23,548 nucleotides of DNA from positions 1 to 23,548 of the forward strand of contig CAKRRS010000039.1 in NCBI GenBank assembly GCA_934394665.1, read 5' to 3'. The position numbers and the translations under genes were made by a program. Shown one piece after another: positions 9,401 through 14,501 of this stretch. Each line of letters opens with the position of its first letter. The first letter of the stretch is position 1. The notes under the pieces were generated by a model. It had not been told where the DNA came from and ran no database searches. It worked only from the letters and a program-made list of their open reading frames with translations. This stretch comes from an uncultured Acetatifactor sp. Its GTDB lineage: Bacteria > Bacillota > Clostridia > Lachnospirales > Lachnospiraceae.

Positions 9401-9716
9401 CCGCCTGTTGCCAAGTGCTCTGACCTTTAGAATCCACATCGGGAATCACACCATTATTACCAAGACCGTCTGCCGACTGCCCGTACATCGTCTCCGTTCC
9501 AACCGCCAGCAGCCGCTCCGGAATCAGACTGATCCCCGTCTGTGGCAGCACCGGACAGCACAAGCGCACAAATACAATTCCCCACAGCAGATAAGAACAC
9601 CATTTCGGTGCTTTTTTCAACAAAAGTCTGGCTAGGAGCATCAGCAATACGCAGTATCCTCCTACCAGACTTAATTTCCATACAACGTCAAATATTCTGT
9701 AGATGTTCTCACCCAT
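6498..9716 (-). CDS. BlaR1/MecR1-like M56 membrane peptidase with large outer domain and C-terminal SH3-like domain (copy B)
   Basis: A 1072-residue paralogue of copy A with the same order: two N-terminal membrane segments, a low-complexity Asn/Gly/Asp-rich linker (70-200), a third segment, HERVH at 290-294, HWFNPLVW, CEMSCDE, a fourth segment near 398-415, and a long outer region ending in an SH3-like domain (last 70 residues). DLDGDG lies at 839-844, almost the same place as in copy A. Residues about 213-417 differ from copy A at only about six positions, whereas the outer regions have diverged strongly. A GGAGGGG ribosome site precedes ATG 9714-9716. It is the first gene of the four-gene unit, directly behind a TTGACA promoter with an overlapping dyad. 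No BlaI/MecI gene is adjacent, unlike typical blaR1 loci. Confidence 0.88.
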   Translation of the reverse strand: MGENIYRIFDVVWKLSLVGGYCVLLMLLARLLLKKAPKWCSYLLWGIVFVRLCCPVLPQTGISLIPERLLAVGTETMYGQSADGLGNNGVIPDVDSKGQSTWQQAENLHDRMAGEISGAGFANGKNENGNSANIIGNESDANAFGTDGADGSQAAGNAADGGYLADNRDNVDGSLQMSGAENGSSGAAMEESVTDTNGTAVTYTLYRPAGFRVLAIVWLPGMAGFMGYHAFSYLRMRNRLHRPDSGVRQVEPGICEIDGGHLSFVMGLIHPVIYLSSGLDPESRNVVLCHERVHLQRRDYLFKPAALLICCVHWFNPLVWLAFYLMNMDCEMSCDEKVVKLLGEESKKIYSYTLLEEASGGEWKRYRGGSICALLSFGEDHVKNRIRHVLDYRKPPFWVMIGAAAVIVVLAVCLCSNLGGSGNGAGTADRTDTDNSAGVATDVDSNAETSGNIAQFPDSIKTPEDFAKVTIHSREDFAAVFNVEAIEEKHSFAADQVAYDLLVRENNTNAAYAIFKALAEEPASETYRKYTDPVTAAVSLLHLGDGSGAVTETLYPAGRQYPYYREDSDRPGEGSVVNVHYTFADGSAVDIPMVMAEEMTQLWLLSFGDPGSAEDSGYGPLTGDICTRMVYGEYELRQPDRAVYWGWMDWYPVDAGSYATYYPHVQISNYGIYTMSELWGTSGSVFRCIQAERIMATGWYDVTCERGAYDTSDAYTQLQKDLPDVTEWSGGKVYYLTDPDEAHLMTDEWMPRVLREFDMSTHTVTDTVLPVDLQLNSGTTLHVHDGYYDIYNSNPSISMRFALSGADSQHIERADILAYPGVVFDVSERTETETSAQLDLDGDGVPEKISLHPAEPVTGYSFEEYKICVNLGLGQMNCYDLRDAVFEIDGQTIEIPDSTGNMSNSIFAFSPDGEQLLIALYDDGESVDPLTRIYHYEDGKPVETDRLAQDLRKAWIQDGQMVITEPYFVVQNDYIQRIYQVTSNGKLREVPQEEYVLSAWEEVELRQDITLYRTPDGDETFVLPKGSKVRMTKLDATQDWICIEITDGVKGWFRLRDGMNYSDYFSGLYFAG

Positions 9717-9746
9717 AAGCCCCTCCGCTCTGCTGCACCAGCTACT

Positions 9747-9801
9747 GATAGTCGATAGAATATAGACTTCATAAGTATAGTCTACATTCTACCGACCTAT
9801 C
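9747..9801. promoter_or_regulatory. Long imperfect dyad, likely operator of the M56 unit
   Basis: The arms at 9747-9768 and 9779-9801 are reverse complements apart from two mismatches and one inserted base. The innermost part is TAGACT-N10-AGTCTA. The dyad covers the -10 box and the spacer of the promoter at 9779-9807, the position expected for a repressor. There is no T-run, so it is not a convincing terminator. BlaI-type repressors bind dyads in such places, but the half-site differs from the TACA/TGTA core I know, so the binding protein is open. Confidence 0.6.
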
Positions 9802-9807
9802 TGTCAA
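9779..9807 (-). promoter_or_regulatory. Promoter of the M56 four-gene unit
   Basis: Read on the minus strand, a perfect -35 box TTGACA (9802-9807) is followed after 17 nt by TAGACT (9779-9784; 4 of 6 consensus bases). This puts the start near 9772 and a leader of about 55 nt before ATG 9716. Confidence 0.65.
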
Positions 9808-9816
9808 GTAAGAAAT

Positions 9817-10239
9817 CTATTTCTCAATTTCCAGGTTCGCGGACACCGGAAAATCAATCACCACCTCTTTGTATATCTCCACTTTTTCATTCTCTAAAGA
9901 AGTTGCCGTTCCCTGATAGGTAATCTTCGCCGTTCCATCCACAATTTCAACTGTAGAAGATACATCCATGGGTGCTTTCAGGTCATTGTGGAGCCACAGA
10001 TTTATTTCATTTGTGGCTTCCCACCAGTCTTTCATCTCCTTGTCATAGCGGGCTGCCTGCCCAAATCTTGACTTTGGATTTATCGCATAGATTGGAAGAG
10101 AGCGATGTGATTCCTCTGTGTTTTCATTGCTATATGTGATGATTACTTCCGGATTGTTGTACAAATAAATTTCCCTGATACCCCATATACTGATTAGGAT
10201 GATACATACCCCTATTATCCATAATGCTTTTTTCTTCAT
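9817..10239 (-). CDS. Hypothetical signal-anchored protein
   Basis: A 140-residue protein that I do not recognise. MKKKALWIIGVCIILISIWGI is a basic start plus one hydrophobic segment (about 5-22), so the protein is anchored or exported. The remainder has a helix (YDKEMKDWWEATNEINLWLH) and beta strands (TAKITYQGT, VEIYKEVVIDF). I start at ATG 10237-10239, behind a GGGGAGGGG ribosome site. The frame extends 22 codons further upstream, but that part contains the ribosome site and has no good site of its own. It ends 100 nt before the M56 unit and has a separate promoter region, so co-transcription with either neighbour is uncertain. Confidence 0.72.
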   Translation of the reverse strand: MKKKALWIIGVCIILISIWGIREIYLYNNPEVIITYSNENTEESHRSLPIYAINPKSRFGQAARYDKEMKDWWEATNEINLWLHNDLKAPMDVSSTVEIVDGTAKITYQGTATSLENEKVEIYKEVVIDFPVSANLEIEK

Positions 10240-10328
10240 TAGCTTTTCCCCTCCCCAAATCATTGCTTCACACCACACAGCTTGCTTCTTATTTTCATTA
10301 TACATGATAACGTATTATAGGCACAATA

Positions 10329-10362
10329 GAGCGAGTGGAAATTTCCCATTTTCCACTCGCTC
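10329..10362. terminator. Strong hairpin between the anti-sigma-like gene and the 140-residue gene
   Basis: A 13-bp perfect stem, GAGCGAGTGGAAA (10329-10341) pairing with TTTCCACTCGCTC (10350-10362), with an 8-nt loop. It lies 26 nt after the stop of the anti-sigma-like gene. Neither strand has a proper T-run after the stem, so it may be a weak terminator, an mRNA 3'-end stabiliser or a protein site. Confidence 0.45.
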
Positions 10363-10388
10363 AACCCATCTCATTATAGCTTTTTCTG

Positions 10389-12101
10389 TTACTTTAGCGG
10401 TTCATAATAAAAATATGTCTTCGCCGGGTCTTTTCCGGAGATGTCCACGCCGGCTGCAGTCTGTCCCTGCACACCGCCTGTGGCTCCGATATAGAGGATC
10501 CGGCCATCCGGAACGATTACCGCGCAGGTTCCTTCCGTACCGCAGGGCATCTCCCAGACTTCCTGCGCTCTGGTAAATTCCGCATCTTCCAAACGGTAGG
10601 TATCAACGCCGCTGTATCCCCACAGAATAAAATCGACATCTTCACTCACACCTGCTGCCACCATATTCCACTGGTAGATCGTCCCTGTGCTCTGAGCAGC
10701 CTTCGCAGTCCCCGTTGCATCCCCCTGCACCGGAAGAAAACACAACCTCTCCGGATCTACTGACACTAATATCACAGGCGCATCCATTGCTGGCACATTC
10801 TCCGTTGCCAGTGCTGCTACATAGACTTTTCCGTCTTTTCCCCGGCCCAGGGCTCCGGCACCTTGCACTGCATACGCACCGTCATCTGCCACCGTTCCAA
10901 TGAGTTCTCCCTCTGCCGTATAGATCCGCACATAGCCGCCATCCTCCTGCATTCTCATCCGTGCATACAACCTGCCCTGTGCATCCGTTGCCATGCTATC
11001 CACAATATTCCACTCCCGGTCTCCGGCCGCAAAGCTGTCCAAAAGCGTTCCTTCCGGACTGATATGGTAGATCACAGGCAACCGGCCATGTTCTGCTCCC
11101 GGAGATGCCAGTCCGCGCAATGCCGCATAGACACTTCCGTCCGGTGCTGTGCACAGGCTATACACCTCGCCGTCCTCATCGAAATCATCATAAAACTTTT
11201 CCGGGGTCCCGCTGCCGTAAGCCAGATATTCCACCCGTGCTTTCCCTTCCATAGTGAAGCCGCCGACATACAATCCCTGGTCTGCCGCTGCCGCACACCG
11301 AATGCTGAGATTACCCGAATAAGCGATCTTCCATTCCTGTGCTGCCGTATCTGCCCCAAGAACTACACTTGCCACACCTGTGCCCTGTTCCTGCTGTGAT
11401 TTGCCCGTCTGTGACATTTCTCCCAGTACCACACTGTCTTCTGTCTGTGACATCTCTTCCGATACCGCACTATCTTCCGTCTTCACATATTCATAGTCGC
11501 CCGTCTCAATCTCTTCTGTGATTTTCGCCAGACTATAATCTCTCTTCTCCCGGAAATCGATCAGCTCCAACAGTTCCTCATCCGTCATTTCCTCTTCCGG
11601 CAGGAAAAATGTACTCCGCGTTGCATAGAAAGCCACGCCCTTTTTGTATTTTTCAGGACTATCGAGCAAAGCAAGTTCCTTTTTCGGGAAATATCCTTCC
11701 TCCAGATAGGCCTGCCTCAGTTCTTCCAGCCTGTTTTTTTCGCCGTCCGTAAGCGGTCTGCTGTAGCTATCCGCTGCAACATCTGCCTCCTGCAAACCGG
11801 AAAAATACGTTTCCAGTTTTTCATGATTCATGCTCTCCATCCGCGCCCGATACAAGCCCGATGCCGTCACGGTAACAGATGCAACGAGCAGACAGGCTGC
11901 TACCGGGATCACGATTCGTCTAAAGCCATAATGGCGTACCGTTTGATTTGCTCTCTTTCCATCCGTGTTTTTGCTGTCCGCATTTTTCGGCTTAAGTCCC
12001 TCCAGAATATTCTCTACCGTCGTATTCAGAGACTCCGGCACTGCCATCCGTTCCGACTCCGCCATTTTTCTTATTTTTCTATCTATATAATCATCTCTCA
12101 T
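10389..12101 (-). CDS. Anti-sigma-factor-like membrane protein with outer propeller-like domain
   Basis: A 570-residue protein, probably the partner of the ECF sigma factor 60 nt upstream. The N-terminal 60 residues (MRDDYIDRKIRKMAESERM..., then PESLNTTVENILEGL) would be cytoplasmic and have the form seen on clostridial anti-sigma proteins. One membrane segment follows (63-84). Outside is a helical part, a Ser/Glu/Thr linker with a tandem 12-residue repeat (TEDSAVSEEMSQ, TEDSVVLGEMSQ), and about 320 residues of propeller-like repeats (APDGSVYAALRG, DAQGRLYARM, GKDGKVYVAAL, VPDGRILYIG). The outer part presumably senses a signal and releases the sigma factor. ATG 12099-12101 is chosen because GAGGT lies just upstream; an ATG four codons earlier has no ribosome site. 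No zinc-binding HxxxCxxC motif is present, so this is not a ZAS-type anti-sigma factor. Confidence 0.75.
   Translation of the reverse strand: MRDDYIDRKIRKMAESERMAVPESLNTTVENILEGLKPKNADSKNTDGKRANQTVRHYGFRRIVIPVAACLLVASVTVTASGLYRARMESMNHEKLETYFSGLQEADVAADSYSRPLTDGEKNRLEELRQAYLEEGYFPKKELALLDSPEKYKKGVAFYATRSTFFLPEEEMTDEELLELIDFREKRDYSLAKITEEIETGDYEYVKTEDSAVSEEMSQTEDSVVLGEMSQTGKSQQEQGTGVASVVLGADTAAQEWKIAYSGNLSIRCAAAADQGLYVGGFTMEGKARVEYLAYGSGTPEKFYDDFDEDGEVYSLCTAPDGSVYAALRGLASPGAEHGRLPVIYHISPEGTLLDSFAAGDREWNIVDSMATDAQGRLYARMRMQEDGGYVRIYTAEGELIGTVADDGAYAVQGAGALGRGKDGKVYVAALATENVPAMDAPVILVSVDPERLCFLPVQGDATGTAKAAQSTGTIYQWNMVAAGVSEDVDFILWGYSGVDTYRLEDAEFTRAQEVWEMPCGTEGTCAVIVPDGRILYIGATGGVQGQTAAGVDISGKDPAKTYFYYEPLK
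11407..11478. repeat. 36-bp tandem repeat inside the anti-sigma-like gene
   Basis: Two in-frame 36-bp units (11407-11442 and 11443-11478) match at 29 of 36 bases and encode the 12-residue repeat TEDS-V-EMSQ in the outer linker. Copy number may vary between strains. Confidence 0.75.
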
Positions 12102-12161
12102 ATAAAACCTCATTTCTGCACACTCATTTGCGCATAACGAATTTGTGCCAAGTACGCACGG

Positions 12162-12629
12162 TCACATAAGTTTCTCCCTTAACTGCTCCTTCGCCCTGTA
12201 CAATCTCGATTTTACGGTTCCCTGTCTGCATTCCAGTATCCTGCTGATCTCCGGGATCGTGCACTGTTCATAGTAAAACAGTACGATCACATCCCGGTAT
12301 CCGCCATCCAGCTGCATGACAGCATCCCACAATTCGTGATGTTCATCACAAAACGCAGGGGACAGATTCTCCTCCCATGCCACCGCACCAGTCCGCTTAT
12401 TTTGCCGATAAATCTTTTTCGCTTCATTTGCCGTGATCTGTAAGATCCAGTTTTTAAAACTGTCCGGATCCCGCAGTGTCCTTAACTTTTCATAGGCATG
12501 CAGTACCGCTTCACTGACAGCGTCCTCCGCATCCGTACTGTTATTCAGAATAGAATATGCCAGTCGGTACATATGCAAGGTATAGCCCCGCACTTCCCGC
12601 GCAAATTCCTCTTTTGTCATAACTGACAA
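12162..12629 (-). CDS. ECF-type RNA polymerase sigma factor
   Basis: A 155-residue group 4 sigma factor, normal length for the family. Region 2 is at about residues 15-85 (YRLAYSILNNSTDAEDAVSE, then SFKNWILQITANEAKKIYR), which binds core polymerase and the -10 box. Region 4 is at 105-153 (YRDVIVLFYYEQCTIPEISR, then GTVKSRLYRAKEQLREKL), a helix-turn-helix for the -35 box. The start is TTG 12627-12629, because AGGAGGTG (12635-12642) is placed correctly for it. The in-frame ATG three codons later would be too far from that site. The anti-sigma-like gene follows after 60 nt, the usual arrangement for an ECF pair. Confidence 0.93.
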   Translation of the reverse strand: MSVMTKEEFAREVRGYTLHMYRLAYSILNNSTDAEDAVSEAVLHAYEKLRTLRDPDSFKNWILQITANEAKKIYRQNKRTGAVAWEENLSPAFCDEHHELWDAVMQLDGGYRDVIVLFYYEQCTIPEISRILECRQGTVKSRLYRAKEQLREKLM

Positions 12630-12720
12630 AGTAACACCTCCTTCTCTTCGCCGGCTTCATACTATATGAGTCGCCGGACGGTAAAAAGGTTCCAGCATTT
12701 TTACAATTTATATTTCTCTT

Positions 12721-12783
12721 TTCAATATCTACTTTCGGTGCTTCAATGTCCACTTTTGATGTTTCAATGTCCACTTTTCCATT
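12721..12783. repeat. Three tandem 21-bp repeats upstream of the sigma gene
   Basis: Units start at 12721, 12742 and 12763, each beginning TTCAAT(A/G)TC(T/C)ACTTT. Read on the minus strand in one frame they spell KVDIETS, KVDIEAP, KVDIEKR. That heptad pattern suggests the decayed tail of a coding gene. The run is preceded in the same frame by a stop codon and lacks a start. Confidence 0.8.
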
Positions 12784-12840
12784 CTTTAAACTGTACTTAT
12801 ATGTATATTTCGATTACACGGTTCGTTGATTCCAAAGTGC

Positions 12841-12882
12841 CATTTTGACACTTTGAACTTTCATTTTGGCACTATGAATACT
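12841..12882. repeat. Second pair of 21-bp repeats before the TetR gene
   Basis: Two units (12841-12861 and 12862-12882) both begin CATTTTG(A/G)CACT. They have the same 21-bp period as the cluster at 12721-12783. Read on the minus strand in the same frame they give KMKVQS and VKMALW, separated from the KVDIE repeats by one stop codon. Confidence 0.7.
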
Positions 12883-12887
12883 TTCCC

Positions 12888-12916
12888 TTGACCCACAAGT
12901 TAGTCTATGCTAATAT
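12888..12916 (+). promoter_or_regulatory. Promoter of the TetR regulator gene
   Basis: TTGACC (12888-12893; 5 of 6), a 17-nt spacer, and TAATAT (12911-12916; 4 of 6) preceded by TGC, giving an extended -10. Transcription would begin at about 12922-12925, almost on the ATG at 12927, with no room for a ribosome site. Confidence 0.65.
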
Positions 12917-12929
12917 AACAATTGTTATG
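12914..12929. promoter_or_regulatory. TetR operator 1 (TATAAC-N4-GTTATG)
   Basis: The palindrome TATAACAATTGTTATG overlaps the -10 box, the expected transcription start and the start codon of the TetR gene. The core TATAAC-N4-GTTAT recurs before the methyltransferase gene (13568-13583), so it is most simply the binding site of this regulator. Confidence 0.7.
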
Positions 12930-13532
12930 GAGACAGATCGTAAGAAAATCACGGAAGAAAACTTAATCCGCTGCGGCAGGGAAGAATTCCTGGAAAAAGG
13001 CTACGCCGGGGCGAACCTCCGGGATATCTGCAAACGGGCCGGAGTTACTACCGGAGCTTTTTATTTCTCTTTTGCGAATAAGGAAGCTCTGCTGGGGGCG
13101 ATTCTGGATCCCCTGATTGCCGAATATCAGAAAATGATGCAGAAAATAGCCATAAGGGAGCAGGAACATCCTGAGACCGCAGAGCAGAATGAACGCGAGA
13201 TCATGGAATATATCTGTGCGCACAGGCAGGAATGTGAACTGGTCCTGGAGAAATGCTCCGGCAGCAAATACGAATCCTTCCGGGATGTAGTCTTTCATAA
13301 TATGTTCACGGCCTTTCAGGGCTATTACGAAAAACAACTGGGCTATGCGCCTGATAAGGAATTACTACGGATTCTGGCATCCATGAGGTTACACGGATTT
13401 CTGGAATTGATCAAGGGAGATTATGATATGGAACACCGCTTGTTCCTGACGAAAGCCATCGGTATTCACGCCGATGCCGGAACGCAGAGTTTAATTACAT
13501 ATTTCAAGAGTAAGAAGGATGCTCACCGTTAA
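12927..13532 (+). CDS. TetR/AcrR family transcriptional regulator
   Basis: A 201-residue repressor of normal size. The N-terminal helix-turn-helix runs over about residues 8-55: TEENLIRCGREEFLEKGYAG, then NLRDICKRAGVTTGAFYFSF and the family-typical NKEALL. The C-terminal helical part is a ligand and dimer domain I cannot assign to a ligand class. ATG 12927-12929 is the only ATG that leaves the DNA-binding domain whole; the open frame upstream begins at a TTG that is part of the -35 box. There is no ribosome site before the ATG, and the predicted transcript starts 2-5 nt upstream, so translation may be leaderless. The gene ends inside a terminator, followed by the methyltransferase gene carrying the same operator. 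Confidence 0.93.
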   Translation: METDRKKITEENLIRCGREEFLEKGYAGANLRDICKRAGVTTGAFYFSFANKEALLGAILDPLIAEYQKMMQKIAIREQEHPETAEQNEREIMEYICAHRQECELVLEKCSGSKYESFRDVVFHNMFTAFQGYYEKQLGYAPDKELLRILASMRLHGFLELIKGDYDMEHRLFLTKAIGIHADAGTQSLITYFKSKKDAHR

Positions 13533-13551
13533 TGCGGTGGGCATTTTCTTT
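13519..13551 (+). terminator. Rho-independent terminator after the TetR gene
   Basis: The stem ATGCTCACCG (13519-13528) pairs with CGGTGGGCAT (13535-13544) with one G-U pair and a 6-nt loop, followed by TTTTCTTTT. It overlaps the TetR stop codon at 13530-13532. Confidence 0.75.
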
Positions 13552-13567
13552 TATAAAAAATAACAAA

Positions 13568-13583
13568 TATAACTTTTGTTATA
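13568..13583. promoter_or_regulatory. TetR operator 2 (TATAAC-N4-GTTATA) before the methyltransferase
   Basis: TATAACTTTTGTTATA is a perfect 6+6 inverted repeat. It shares both half-sites and the 4-bp spacing with the site at the TetR start codon. Possible -10 boxes are TATAAA (13552-13557) and TATATT (13580-13585); I see no convincing -35 box for either. Confidence 0.7.
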
Positions 13584-13610
13584 TTCAGAAAACAAGTAGG
13601 AGGATTAGTT

Positions 13611-14399
13611 ATGAGCAAAAACGTGAACTACGGAAACTGGGTACCTGAGAAGATGTTGGCGCTGTGCTATGTTGCTGCAGCCGTGCTCGGCATTGCCGCC
13701 TGCGTGACCGGACCGGTGCTGCATCTTGCCATTCCGACATGGATTCTGGGCATCCTTGCCGCGATCTGCCTGATCTATGGCATCTACATGCACATCTGTC
13801 ATGAATTGTTTGCCTTCGGGAAGGGCAACATGATGGCGAAAGTCCATCAGCATCTCGTAGATCACCTGGAATGGGACGGCGAAGGCACTCTGCTCGACAT
13901 CGGCTGTGGTGCTGCTGCCCTGACGATCCGCTGCGCCAAGGCTTTCCCCAAGGCAAAGCTCGTCGGCATGGACTACTGGGGTGCCGAGTGGAACTATGCC
14001 AAGGAGCAGTGTGAAGCCAATGCAAAAGCCGAGGGCGTTGCTGACCGAATCACCTTCCACAAAGGAGATGCCTCCCATCTGGAAGATCCGGATGAGACCT
14101 TCGATGCCACTGTCAGCAACTTTGTCTTCCACGAAGTCCGTTCCGCCAAGGATAAACGGGATGTGGTCAGAGAAGCTCTGCGCATAGTCAAAAAGGGCGG
14201 TGCCTTCTCCTTTCAGGACATGTTCTCCCAGAAAGCACTCTACGGTGACATGGAAGAATTTGTCGAAAAACTGAAAGAAGAAGGGATCACAGATATCCAC
14301 TACATCGGCAATCTTGAAAAGAAACTGGATTTTATCCCGGGATATGCCGCTGCTCCCTGGATGATCTCCGGAATGGGAATCCTGTACGGACGGAAATAA
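13611..14399 (+). CDS. Membrane-anchored class I SAM-dependent methyltransferase
   Basis: A 262-residue protein. Two N-terminal membrane segments (about 15-35 and 42-60) precede a cytoplasmic Rossmann-type methyltransferase domain. Motif I is LLDIGCGAAAL (DIGCG at 96-100). An acidic residue after the second strand (LVGMDYWG), GDASHL, and a motif IV-like FDATVSNFVFHEV follow. The fold is UbiE-like, but the substrate cannot be read from sequence. The membrane anchor suggests a lipid or hydrophobic substrate. TAGGAGGA lies about 8 nt before the ATG. Expression is probably controlled by the upstream TetR protein, which could respond to the substrate of this enzyme. Confidence 0.9.
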   Translation: MSKNVNYGNWVPEKMLALCYVAAAVLGIAACVTGPVLHLAIPTWILGILAAICLIYGIYMHICHELFAFGKGNMMAKVHQHLVDHLEWDGEGTLLDIGCGAAALTIRCAKAFPKAKLVGMDYWGAEWNYAKEQCEANAKAEGVADRITFHKGDASHLEDPDETFDATVSNFVFHEVRSAKDKRDVVREALRIVKKGGAFSFQDMFSQKALYGDMEEFVEKLKEEGITDIHYIGNLEKKLDFIPGYAAAPWMISGMGILYGRK

Positions 14400-14431
14400 T
14401 CACGAAAATCAAAAATGTTTCTATATAAAAT

Positions 14432-14476
14432 CATCCCGGACACTGTGTCTGTCTCACAAACACAGTGTCCGGGATG
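14432..14476. terminator. Bidirectional terminator between convergent genes
   Basis: A 17-bp perfect stem, CATCCCGGACACTGTGT (14432-14448) pairing with 14460-14476, with an 11-nt loop. On the minus strand it is followed by ATTTTAT, on the plus strand by a weaker CAAATTTCTTCTT. It separates the methyltransferase gene from the coiled-coil gene on the opposite strand. Confidence 0.8.
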
Positions 14477-14501
14477 TCAAATTTCTTCTTATATGTCCAT
14501 C

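Noticed and set aside
2231..9716. The M56 genes as beta-lactam sensors (blaR1/mecR1)
   Set aside because: Only the membrane peptidase module matches. The outer domains lack penicillin-binding motifs and end in SH3-like domains, and no beta-lactamase or BlaI gene is present.
12541..12774. 77-residue minus-strand open frame overlapping the sigma gene start
   Set aside because: It runs out of frame through the sigma gene's ribosome site and first codons. Only its KVDIE repeat part is of interest, and that is recorded as a repeat.
12721..12882. CRISPR array
   Set aside because: The 21-bp units are direct and adjacent without spacers, and only two or three copies long; there are no cas genes.
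13605..14300. Long minus-strand open frame (231 residues) opposite the methyltransferase gene
   Set aside because: It is a complete antisense shadow of a clear methyltransferase, has no ribosome site and resembles no family.
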